Assembly: GCA_905214995.1 (NCBI GenBank)
Contig: CAJMOT010000052.1
Coordinates: 1 to 13,176 of the forward strand
Source of the DNA: an uncultured bacterium
Lineage (GTDB): Bacteria; Verrucomicrobiota; Verrucomicrobiia; Opitutales; Intestinicryptomonadaceae
Direction: 5' to 3'
Length of the DNA: 13,176 nt
Shown here: positions 1 through 6,241 of the stretch, piece after piece
Layout: each line of letters starts with the position of its first letter
Numbering within the stretch: the stretch's first letter is position 1
Program-made: the position numbers and the translations under genes
Notes under the pieces: generated by a model
What the model saw: only the letters and a program-made list of their open reading frames with translations
Databases searched by the model: none
What the model was told of the DNA's origin: nothing

Positions 1-1037
1 AGCCTGTAATCCGCCGCTATCCGCGAGTTGTCCATGAATAACCGCCCGCTCTTTGAGGAAACCGTCCCCCTCTGGCGCGCTTTGTATTGATAGGGGGAAG
101 ATGTCGACCCCATGGATTGGAATATCCTTTGGACGCCGTCTCCGTCCATTGCGATATTCACTACGCCGTCGTGGTTGTACTGCAAACTGTTTCCGTCGTC
201 GCAGATGTTCCCGATAAACAGGAAGTCCGTCCCCGCAGCATTCTTGAACACTATGTCAGAAGAAAATCCCCCAGTGTTGCATATTGTGAAATCGTTTTTC
301 TCGGACGTCGCGCTCAGGCCGCCTATTTCAAAAACCGTTGCCTTTCGGAAGAGAATATTTGAATAGGCGTTCCCGTTTAATTTCATATTCACGACTCCCT
401 CCACTGAAATTTTATCGGCGCCAATATCCAGCACCGCAGAACTGCGCATATCCAGCCCGCCCCCGACATTCACATCTCCCTTCACGCGGATGGCCGAACT
501 TGAAATGCGACTGTCGGTAAATGCGAAAGTCAAACTGACGTTGCCGTACGACTCGAACGTTTTCCCGCCGTAAACCTGCGTTCCGACGTCTATCCCGCCG
601 AGTGTAATGTCGATTCCAGCCGAGCCCTCCGCGCTGTCAAAGGAGGTTCCGAAAGATGCGACAACCGGATCTCCGCATATCTGGGCGGAGATTTTTCCGC
701 CTGCGTCAAAATATGCCGTATAATTGTCCGGCTTGGGAAGCTGGTTGCCAAATTTTATGGACGAGCTTCCGGCAAAAACTACGTTGCCCACATACGTGTC
801 GTATTGGGTTATCCAGGCAGATGCGGAAGTCTCGTAAAAAACGGCGGTATCTTCGTATTGATTGGGAACGCCCGAAGCGGGCTGCGTCCTTGATTCGTCG
901 ACAAACCAAGACCCGCTGCTGACATAGTCTCCGGATGAGGTTCCGAAATAATAGTCGGAGGCGCACAGGGCGGCGGCAGATAGGAAAAATGCCGCGAGAA
1001 TTTTAACCAGTTCGTTTGTTTTCATATAAGTTTTCAT
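1..1037 (-). CDS. Secreted beta-strand-rich surface protein, N-terminal part (autotransporter/PEP-CTERM-like passenger)
   Basis: The frame is open from ATG at 1037 to the left edge, giving 345 residues without a stop, so the C-terminus is missing. Residues 1-26 form a signal peptide (basic start, hydrophobic core ILAAFFLSAAALCA, likely cut before SDYY). The mature part is rich in Gly, Ser, Asn and Thr with alternating hydrophobic residues, and opens with a G-x-W...N-x-Y-E-D-T-A-V-F segment like the start of many verrucomicrobial autotransporter-associated or PEP-CTERM proteins. A right-handed beta-helix is likely. No catalytic motif is visible. Whether it ends in a beta-barrel or a sorting signal cannot be seen. 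A second in-frame ATG lies at 1025; the first is preferred because AGAAG sits 5 nt upstream of it. Third codon positions are more often A or T than in lysS or lolC. It is probably exported and surface-exposed; its role is unknown. Confidence 0.8.
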   Translation of the reverse strand, partial: MKTYMKTNELVKILAAFFLSAAALCASDYYFGTSSGDYVSSGSWFVDESRTQPASGVPNQYEDTAVFYETSASAWITQYDTYVGNVVFAGSSSIKFGNQLPKPDNYTAYFDAGGKISAQICGDPVVASFGTSFDSAEGSAGIDITLGGIDVGTQVYGGKTFESYGNVSLTFAFTDSRISSSAIRVKGDVNVGGGLDMRSSAVLDIGADKISVEGVVNMKLNGNAYSNILFRKATVFEIGGLSATSEKNDFTICNTGGFSSDIVFKNAAGTDFLFIGNICDDGNSLQYNHDGVVNIAMDGDGVQRIFQSMGSTSSPYQYKARQRGTVSSKSGRLFMDNSRIAADYR

Positions 1038-1044
1038 ATAATCT

Positions 1045-1073
1045 TCTGTAAAATAAAGCGTTATCAATGTCAA
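1045..1073 (-). promoter_or_regulatory. Candidate promoter of the left-edge surface protein gene
   Basis: Read on the minus strand, a perfect TTGACA (1073-1068) is followed after 17 nt by TACAGA (1050-1045), a weak -10 match only 7 nt before the ATG at 1037. An alternative uses TTGTGA just upstream with GATAAC as the -10 (16-nt spacing), which would leave a leader of roughly 20 nt carrying AGAAG as ribosome site. The stretch is AT-rich compared with its surroundings. Seen by eye only; the real start site is undetermined. Confidence 0.45.
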
Positions 1074-1423
1074 GATATTTTTCACAAGGGTCGCGCTCCT
1101 AAAAATTCGGCAACTTCCATAACGTTCCCTCAAACGCCCACCGCGCCGGCGGGAAAGACGCCGCCATTTAGAAAGTCGGGAATGCGCCTGCAAAGCGGCA
1201 ATAAATGGCTACATTTCCCCCGCGCGCAAATTGCGGAAAATAGCGCCGCCGACTGCTGCGCAATGCTTAAAGCCAACGCATCAGGGCCGCAGCGCAATGC
1301 CGGAACCGCGCGGAAACGTCTCCTCCCCTCCCGCAGAGCATCAAGCCGCCCCGCATTACCCATCTTGAACGGAAAGCTTTGCGGCGCGGAACCGCCAAAT
1401 ACCGGCGCGCGGTTTGCGCGGCG
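1074..1423. other. Intergenic gap with short repeats, no gene supported
   Basis: This stretch between the stop of lpxK and the promoter of the surface protein gene has open frames on both strands, but none has a ribosome site, recognisable protein character or a plausible neighbour relation. It contains an inverted repeat (1163-1209) and a 9-bp direct repeat GCGCAATGC (1258-1266 and 1292-1300). A 5-bp GC stem (CGCGC/GCGCG near 1405-1419) lies just after the lpxK stop without a T-run, so it is at best a poor terminator. Confidence 0.6.
1163..1209. repeat. Inverted repeat GCCATTTA / TAAATGGC
   Basis: Perfect 8-bp arms at 1163-1170 and 1202-1209 enclose 31 nt. The arms lie in non-coding DNA between two minus-strand genes. 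No T-run follows, so it does not look like a simple terminator. It may belong to the intergenic palindrome family seen at 9756-9975 and 12133-12181, although its arm sequence differs. Confidence 0.6.
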
Positions 1424-2656
1424 TCAACGCGCCTCGTCGACGTGGCGCTTGGGAAAGCATATGCGTTCCACCGCCGATTCAAAGTCGTCGCAGCCGTCGA
1501 GAATTTCTATTTCGAGCTTTGTGTAGTAAAACGGAATTTTCGCGGCGTAGTCGGCGCGGATTCTCACCGCGTCCTTCTCCGTTGTCACCGCGAGCTCCGC
1601 GCCCGCCTCCGCGGACTTCCGGAAAAACTCGTCGAGCTCGGAATCGTCGAAGCGGTGGTGGTCGAGAAATCTCTTTTTGTACGCTATTTCCGCCCCGAGA
1701 TCGGCGATGAATTTTTCAAAGCTCTCGGGGGACGCGATCGCCGAAAAGCACGATACTTTCGCTCCCTTCAAAACCGAAAGAGACTCGAACTTCCCCGACG
1801 CGAAGTCCACGAGCTTTTCCGGGACGTGCGCGCACTCGATTATTTCGACGGTCGGATTGTGCCTGCGTATCATGCGCTCGAGCTCGGGGTCTTTTACGCC
1901 GTCGGACTTGGTGATGAAAATGTAGGACGCGCGCTTGAGGTGCGATATGGGCTCTCTCAAAATTCCCCGCGGGAGCATGGAGCAGTTGCCGAAAGGATTC
2001 GTTTTGTCCACGAGGAGCAGCTGTATCTGGCCGCGCAGCGGCAGGTACTGGAAGCCGTCGTCGAGAATCAGCGTGTCCGCGCCGAAGCGCGAAACCGCGT
2101 AATGGCCCGCCTTCACGCGGTTCTTGTCCACAATCACCACGACCCCTGGCAGGTTGCGCGCCAGCATATATGGCTCGTCGCCGGCGAGCTCGGAATCGAG
2201 CAGCACCCTCTCGCCGTCGGACACCACTTTCGGCGGCGGCGGCTCTCCGTGCGTAAGCCATCTGGCGAACTTCGAAAGCGCGCCTTCGGACTTGCTCTTA
2301 TAGCCCCTGCTCAAAATCGCGACCTTCCTGCCGCGCTCGGAGAGGGAGCGGGCGAACTTCTCCACCACGGGCGTCTTGCCCGTGCCGCCGACCGTGAGAT
2401 TTCCGACGACCACAACCGTGCACCCGAGAGGGAAGTCGCGCAAAATGCGCGCGTCGTACATGCTGTGGCGAAGCCTGACGATTCCGGAAAACACGTACGA
2501 GAGCGCCTTCAAAAAAACCGCGTACGCGCGAACCCAAAATCCGTCGACGCGGTCGTACACCACATCGGAAGTCATGTGGACGAAATTCTCCGCGGCGCGG
2601 CGGATCTTTTTGTTGGCCTTTTCTATGAAATTCAATTCCCTGCCTGCCTGAAACAA
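1424..2656 (-). CDS. lpxK: Tetraacyldisaccharide 4'-kinase (lipid A biosynthesis)
   Basis: LpxK transfers the ATP gamma-phosphate to the 4'-position of the tetraacyldisaccharide 1-phosphate at the inner face of the cytoplasmic membrane, giving lipid IVA. Visible family hallmarks are the Walker A loop GNLTVGGTGKTP (85-96), LSRGY (115-119), GDEPYMLAR (159-167), the acidic LDDGFQY (198-204) and LPRGILREP (228-236). Residues 45-63 are hydrophobic, fitting membrane attachment. The 410 residues are somewhat longer than many proteobacterial LpxK, mainly through an N-terminal extension of about 60 residues. The start used is TTG at 2656, 7 nt after the stop of the transglutaminase-like gene, so the two are probably co-transcribed. 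That TTG has no ribosome site at normal distance; an AUU codon 12 nt upstream does (see 2677-2684). The catalytic assignment is firm; the exact N-terminus is not. Confidence 0.95.
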   Translation of the reverse strand: MFQAGRELNFIEKANKKIRRAAENFVHMTSDVVYDRVDGFWVRAYAVFLKALSYVFSGIVRLRHSMYDARILRDFPLGCTVVVVGNLTVGGTGKTPVVEKFARSLSERGRKVAILSRGYKSKSEGALSKFARWLTHGEPPPPKVVSDGERVLLDSELAGDEPYMLARNLPGVVVIVDKNRVKAGHYAVSRFGADTLILDDGFQYLPLRGQIQLLLVDKTNPFGNCSMLPRGILREPISHLKRASYIFITKSDGVKDPELERMIRRHNPTVEIIECAHVPEKLVDFASGKFESLSVLKGAKVSCFSAIASPESFEKFIADLGAEIAYKKRFLDHHRFDDSELDEFFRKSAEAGAELAVTTEKDAVRIRADYAAKIPFYYTKLEIEILDGCDDFESAVERICFPKRHVDEAR

Positions 2657-2663
2657 GTCCGCG

Positions 2664-4439
2664 CTAATTTTCTGACTCCTCCTTGTCGAGATCCGCCCAC
2701 GCGGCCTCCTCGGCGCGGGTTTTCCTTATGTCGGCGCACCTCCGCGCGAGAGATTCTCTCGCCGCGTCGAGCTTGGCGGGCGACATCGGGCCGGAGCGCG
2801 TCGCCGACTCGAAAATCGCGAAAGCCCTTTTCGCGCCGGCCTCGTCGAGCTGCTCGGCAAAAAGCCCTATAAGCGGCTCGGCGATTTTTTCGTACGCGAT
2901 GTCCGGCTGCGCCGACGCCGCGCGCATCACCTCCGCATAAAGCGGGAATATGTCGTTTTTGGAATCGAGGGCGGCAAAGTCCTTTTTGAGCTCGTCGCTG
3001 AATATCTGAACCGCGAGGGCCGGATCGGATTTTACGATGTTGCGCATTTCGGCTATGAATATGCGCGCGCCCTCTTTCGGATTTCTGCGAGCGAGGGTTG
3101 CCCTGTACATTCCGATTATGTCGACGCACTTTTCCGGATATTTGCGGAACGCCTCGTACGCCTTGCGCCAGTGGGAGTCGAGCTCCGAAGTGGAGGCCCC
3201 GAAGCGCGCGCGCGCCATTATATATTGGACATACGCCTTCCAGTTCTCGGGGTTAGCCTTTTTGGCCTTGTCCGCGAAATACGCGCTGCCGTTGTAGTTT
3301 CCGGATTTGTAGAGCATTTCGGAAATCCGGAGAAATACGAGCGAATATATCCCCTGCTTGTACGCCATATGCCTGCGCTCGAGCATCCGCAGGTCGAACA
3401 TCTGGATCGGCTTCCAAGTCTGCGGGTTCACGGGGCGGTCGAATACGGAAGCGGACGCCGACTGGTCTTTGCCGACGTCATACTTCCACACCCCAGCGCG
3501 CGCCATATATGCAAACCATGCGGTTCCGATGTCTTTGGAGTCGGTTTTGCTCTTGTACGAAAAATACACGCAAGGGATTCCGTTTGCGTTGGCGATCCTC
3601 CACGCGCAATACGCCTTGTCGATGGGAGCTCCCCCGCGCTTTTTTATGTTCTCGGGGGTATAGGGAACGTCTTCGGGCCACGGCCCGAACTTCCCGAGCG
3701 AAACCCTCGACATGTCGGTCTTTATCGACGAGGCGAGCTTCTCGACGGAATACGGGGTTATGTTTGGGTTGCGCAGCCCCTTGAGCTCGTCCATCGGACC
3801 TCCCACGCCCATAACCCAAACGAGCTCCCCGACAGTTAGCCTTTCGAGCGGAAAAATGAGAGTGGACGGATTCTCCGTAAAATAAAAAAATATCTCGGTC
3901 GGCACGCTCATGCGGGTCGGGTTTGAGGGCACGTTGCATTCGGGCCAGTCTATCGGGGGCTCGTCGTCGTATATTAGCGCGAGCGCGTATGCGGCGCGGC
4001 GAAATTTGCGAAACTGCACCGGATACAGGGAATGTATCGAAGCCAGCATCTTGCACGCCCCCTTCGGCTTGTCGTAGGGCGTCATCGATTCGTAAAAGTC
4101 GAAAAACGACGGCAAATCCTCGAGAATCGCCGACTTCAGCTCAAACGGCATTTCTTCCCCGCACTCCGCGAACATATCCGCCGCGAGCGCCGTGTATATC
4201 CAAGACGCGGATTCGTCGTAAAGCTGCCTCTTGAAAAAGTCCTCGGCGCTCTTTTTGGAACGCTCGGCGAACGCCTTCCAGCCCTCCGGCGTGTCGGACT
4301 TTGCGAGCGCCTCGAAATCCGCCTTGCCGAGCGGCGAGACCGGAAAGTTCGGAAGCTCCGGCAGCGACTGCGCCGCAAGACGCGAAGCGCACGCGGCAAC
4401 GACAGCCGCCGCGCACAATATTTTCCGTATTATCCCCAT
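2664..4439 (-). CDS. Secreted protein with degenerate transglutaminase-like domain and helical repeats
   Basis: The 591 residues begin with a signal peptide (1-24, cut after LAAQ), so the protein is exported, probably periplasmic. Residues 268-322 follow the transglutaminase-like (papain-fold) pattern: an alpha helix ending in NGIPC (286-290), then TAWFAYM (306-312), then GVWKYDV (316-322). In active members the helix starts with Cys, the second block reads HAW, and the third carries Asp. Here Ala/Pro (271-272) stands near the expected Cys, Thr306 replaces His, and only Asp321 remains, so an active enzyme is unlikely unless Cys278 substitutes. From about residue 360 to 560 the protein is helical with TPR-like spacing (GNYNGSAYFADKAKKANPEN, 380-399). 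ATG at 4439 is preceded by AGGAG. The stop lies 7 bp before lpxK, suggesting an envelope role. The function is unknown; a scaffold or substrate-binding protein is one possibility. Confidence 0.85.
   Translation of the reverse strand: MGIIRKILCAAAVVAACASRLAAQSLPELPNFPVSPLGKADFEALAKSDTPEGWKAFAERSKKSAEDFFKRQLYDESASWIYTALAADMFAECGEEMPFELKSAILEDLPSFFDFYESMTPYDKPKGACKMLASIHSLYPVQFRKFRRAAYALALIYDDEPPIDWPECNVPSNPTRMSVPTEIFFYFTENPSTLIFPLERLTVGELVWVMGVGGPMDELKGLRNPNITPYSVEKLASSIKTDMSRVSLGKFGPWPEDVPYTPENIKKRGGAPIDKAYCAWRIANANGIPCVYFSYKSKTDSKDIGTAWFAYMARAGVWKYDVGKDQSASASVFDRPVNPQTWKPIQMFDLRMLERRHMAYKQGIYSLVFLRISEMLYKSGNYNGSAYFADKAKKANPENWKAYVQYIMARARFGASTSELDSHWRKAYEAFRKYPEKCVDIIGMYRATLARRNPKEGARIFIAEMRNIVKSDPALAVQIFSDELKKDFAALDSKNDIFPLYAEVMRAASAQPDIAYEKIAEPLIGLFAEQLDEAGAKRAFAIFESATRSGPMSPAKLDAARESLARRCADIRKTRAEEAAWADLDKEESEN
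2677..2684 (-). promoter_or_regulatory. Strong Shine-Dalgarno AAGGAGGA before lpxK
   Basis: The octamer AAGGAGGA lies in the last codons of the upstream transglutaminase-like gene. It is 20 nt from the TTG that would start lpxK, which is too far for normal initiation, but 8 nt from an in-frame ATT codon (2668-2666) that overlaps the upstream TAG stop as ATTAG. No ATG or GTG stands at a suitable distance in the lpxK frame. Either lpxK starts at the rare AUU, or the octamer is a coincidence of Lys-Glu-Glu codons. Confidence 0.5.
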
Positions 4440-4461
4440 TGCGGTAAAAAAACTCCTAATG

Positions 4462-4488
4462 TGTATAGGCGGGCAGTCCGCTTTACAA
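4462..4488 (-). promoter_or_regulatory. Candidate promoter of the transglutaminase-like/lpxK unit
   Basis: On the minus strand TTGTAA (4488-4483) and TATACA (4467-4462) are separated by 15 nt, slightly short of the ideal 17. The predicted start site lies just before TTAGGAG, the ribosome site of the gene starting at 4439. A terminator for the preceding small gene lies directly upstream, so this unit would need its own promoter here. Confidence 0.4.
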
Positions 4489-4533
4489 GTTTTTTATCGG
4501 CGGATTTCCCCAAATCGCCATTTAAACGGCGCC

Positions 4534-4555
4534 AAAAAAACGCCCGCGCGCGGCG
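4534..4555 (-). terminator. Rho-independent terminator of the 77-residue protein gene
   Basis: On the minus strand a GC-rich stem (CGCC at 4555-4552 pairing with GGCG at 4544-4541, extendable by one pair past a bulge) is followed at once by seven T residues (4540-4534). It stands 18 nt after the stop codon at 4573 and upstream of the next promoter, the expected place for a terminator of the short gene. Confidence 0.65.
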
Positions 4556-4572
4556 GACGCTTAGCTCCCAAT

Positions 4573-4806
4573 TTAACGGCCCGCGGGCTGGGAGCCGCGG
4601 CGGTATGAATTCCGCCACTTGTCGCGGTGGTTCATTATCCAGTCGAGGAGGGCCTTGTCGTACCCGATGTCGTGGCCGGCCTTCTCCGACTCGAGCCACT
4701 TGTGTTTCAGGATTTCCTCGCGCTCGGCGAGAAACTCCTTGTAAACCGCCGACCTCCTGAGCGCGATGTCGCTGAGAGCGTCGGCCGCTGTCTTTGAGCG
4801 TTTCAT
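4573..4806 (-). CDS. Small conserved-looking basic protein with HKW-x3-EKAGHDIG motif
   Basis: ATG at 4806 gives 77 residues, mostly helical and charged, ending in a basic tail (RRGSQPAGR). The centre reads HKWLESEKAGHDIGY (35-49), then LLDWIMNHRDKWR (53-65). This is close to a HKWxLSEKAGHDVG motif I recall from small proteins and from the C-terminus of DUF4032 proteins, where the biochemical role is unknown; that link is from memory and unverified. There is no signal peptide or membrane segment, so it should be cytoplasmic. No clear ribosome site precedes the ATG. The frame stays open far upstream, but there it runs antisense to the DUF6941 gene and loses protein character, so 4806 is the sensible start. 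It has its own terminator and faces the DUF6941 gene across a 118-bp divergent region. Confidence 0.8.
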   Translation of the reverse strand: MKRSKTAADALSDIALRRSAVYKEFLAEREEILKHKWLESEKAGHDIGYDKALLDWIMNHRDKWRNSYRRGSQPAGR

Positions 4807-4871
4807 ATGAAATTCAGCCGGAGGGCAACGCCCCCTTTTTTCCGTTGAAAGAGTGCGCGCGCGGCAAAGTT

Positions 4872-4896
4872 TTTTCAACAAAAATTTTCTTGAAAA
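4872..4896. promoter_or_regulatory. AT-rich near-palindrome in a divergent gene gap, candidate operator
   Basis: Perfect 7-bp arms TTTTCAA (4872-4878) and TTGAAAA (4890-4896) flank a central AAAATTTT (4881-4888) that is itself a palindrome; only the spacers (2 nt left, 1 nt right) break the symmetry. A further TTGAAA lies at 4845-4850. The block sits in otherwise GC-rich DNA between the divergent genes starting at 4806 and 4925, where a shared regulator would bind. No convincing -35/-10 pair was found for either gene. The regulatory role is inferred. Confidence 0.35.
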
Positions 4897-4924
4897 GCAA
4901 CCCGCGCGAAAACAGCATAAACGC

Positions 4925-5359
4925 ATGTACGACTCGTTTGAAACTCCGATGGTTCTGTCGCTCATAGCCTGCGACACCGTAATCACGGACGCGCAGAGCG
5001 GAAAGAAGACGCTCGTCGGGCTCTTCAACTCCGTCGGGGCGGCGCGGTATCCGCACGTGCTTCCGAGGTTTTTCATATTCGCGTCCCTCACCAACGGCAA
5101 CGGCGTCGTGGATTTTAGAATCCGCCTGAAAGCCGGCAACGGCGACATGGTATTCGACCTCCCCGGGAAAGTCCCCTTCAACACGCCGCTCGACGCGCCC
5201 GAAATAGTTTTCGACATCCAGAATCTCGCGATAAAGTCGACGGGCTCCTACGAGCTGCAAATCGTCTACAACGACATTCCGATAGCCTCGCGCATTCTGA
5301 CTTTCCGGCAGATCGAGCCGCCGCAAAACGGCGGGCGCCAGCCGCAAATCCAGCTCTGA
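4925..5359 (+). CDS. DUF6941 family protein
   Basis: ATG at 4925 gives 144 residues. The N-terminal half (FETPMVLSLIACDTVITDA, then GKKTLVGLFNSV) matches what I know of DUF6941: short, soluble, mainly beta-strand bacterial proteins of unknown function beginning with a Cys-Asp (CD) pair and a TLVG-x-F stretch. The second half has alternating strands ending in a GSYELQIVYNDIPI segment (about 107-120), followed by a Pro/Gln-rich tail. There is no signal peptide or membrane helix, so it is probably cytoplasmic. In-frame start codons further upstream (GTG at 4853) would add a basic, non-conserved-looking segment and were not used. No ribosome site is evident. The stop lies 23 bp before the hydrolase gene on the same strand, so the two are likely co-transcribed, although their products would act in different compartments. 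Confidence 0.85.
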   Translation: MYDSFETPMVLSLIACDTVITDAQSGKKTLVGLFNSVGAARYPHVLPRFFIFASLTNGNGVVDFRIRLKAGNGDMVFDLPGKVPFNTPLDAPEIVFDIQNLAIKSTGSYELQIVYNDIPIASRILTFRQIEPPQNGGRQPQIQL

Positions 5360-5382
5360 AAAAAATCCGGTTTCGCGCAAAA

Positions 5383-6195
5383 ATGAAAATCCTCGCAACT
5401 CTCCTCGCCCTCGCAAGCGCGGTTTTCGCCGCCGAACAGTCGGTTGAAAGGGACATTCCATACTCGCAATCCCCCGACGAATACGCAAGGCAGAGGTGCG
5501 CGCTCGACGTAAAATACCAAAAGGGCGAGAGCGGCAGGCGCGTGCTCGTATGGTTCCACGGCGGCGGGATAACTTCGGGAAGCAAGCGCTTTCCGGCGAA
5601 CCTGCCAAAGGATTTTGTCGTTGTGGCCGCCAATTACAGGCTATCGCCGAAAGCCTCCGCCGAAAAGGCCATAGAAGACGCCGCCGAAGCCGTCGCGTGG
5701 ACTTTCAAAAACATAGAAAAATTCGGCGGCGACCCGAAAAAAATTTTCGTGAGCGGGCACTCCGCCGGCGCGTATCTTGCGGGCATGATCGGGTTCAACC
5801 CCGAATACCTCGGCAAGTTCGGCATAAAAAACACCGACATCGCGGGGCTTGCGCTCGTCAGCGGACAGGCGACCACCCATTTCAGGGTGCGCTCCGACCT
5901 CGGCGACAAGTCGAACGGCCTAAAACCTAAAATAGACCGCTACGCGCTTCTCGGCAGCCTCGACAATCCGATACCGCCCCTGTGCCTGATTCTCGGCGAC
6001 CGCAGGATCGAATTTCCCGAAAGGGTGGAGGAGAACCTGCTTCTCGCCTCCGCCGTAAAAAACCTGAAGCTCGCCAAGATTGTGGAAATCCACGAATTGC
6101 AGGGGTTGAACCACGCGCAAGTCGCGAATCCCGCGGGATTCATAATAGACGGGTTTTCAAAAAAAGCCTGCGGCGCGCCAAATGGCGGAAAATAG
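5383..6195 (+). CDS. Exported alpha/beta-hydrolase, BD-FAE / carboxylesterase-like
   Basis: The 270-residue protein has a short signal peptide (1-17, MKILATLLALASAVFAA) and the landmarks of an esterase-type alpha/beta-hydrolase: oxyanion motif HGGG (59-62), ANYRLSP (83-89), nucleophile elbow GHSAG (125-129, Ser127), a likely acid Asp206 in LILGDRR, and catalytic His244 in GLNHAQ. This arrangement is typical of the BD-FAE / alpha-beta hydrolase 3 group, which includes feruloyl and acetyl esterases and kynurenine formamidases; the signal peptide favours an ester of an extracellular or periplasmic glycan or xenobiotic. The substrate cannot be read from sequence. ATG at 5383 lacks a strong ribosome site. 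It follows the DUF6941 gene by 23 bp and converges on the LolD-type gene; its last codons and stop lie within the stem-loop structure at 6159-6241. Confidence 0.9.
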   Translation: MKILATLLALASAVFAAEQSVERDIPYSQSPDEYARQRCALDVKYQKGESGRRVLVWFHGGGITSGSKRFPANLPKDFVVVAANYRLSPKASAEKAIEDAAEAVAWTFKNIEKFGGDPKKIFVSGHSAGAYLAGMIGFNPEYLGKFGIKNTDIAGLALVSGQATTHFRVRSDLGDKSNGLKPKIDRYALLGSLDNPIPPLCLILGDRRIEFPERVEENLLLASAVKNLKLAKIVEIHELQGLNHAQVANPAGFIIDGFSKKACGAPNGGK

Positions 6196-6241
6196 GCTAC
6201 GCCTTTCCGCCGCGCGCCAACCGCGCTAAACTTCGCAGGCT
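6159..6241 (-). terminator. Composite stem-loop terminator of the lysS-lolC-lolD unit, overlapping the convergent hydrolase gene
   Basis: Read on the minus strand, three nested arms pair: AGCCTGC (6241-6235) with GCAGGCT (6171-6165), GGCGCGC (6218-6212) with GCGCGCC in the palindrome at 6172-6179, and GGCGGAAA (6211-6204) with TTTCCGCC (6191-6184). The outer arm is followed by seven T residues (6165-6159). The structure spans the last LolD codons, the 30-bp gap and the last hydrolase codons. No T-run follows it on the plus strand, so it should terminate only the minus-strand transcript while giving the hydrolase mRNA a structured 3' end. Confidence 0.75.

Noticed and set aside
1130..1526. Open frames on both strands in the gap before lpxK
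   Set aside because: They are arginine/alanine-rich, lack a ribosome site, and part of the plus-strand frame runs antisense through lpxK; GC-rich DNA gives such frames by chance.
1379..2872. A 497-codon plus-strand open frame antisense to lpxK
   Set aside because: Despite its length it encodes a His/Arg/Val-rich sequence with no motif, while the minus strand over the same DNA encodes a full set of LpxK motifs.
4807..5217. Upstream extension of the 77-residue protein to about 214 residues
   Set aside because: The added part is antisense to the DUF6941 gene, has no protein-like character, and the recognisable motif region begins only after ATG 4806.
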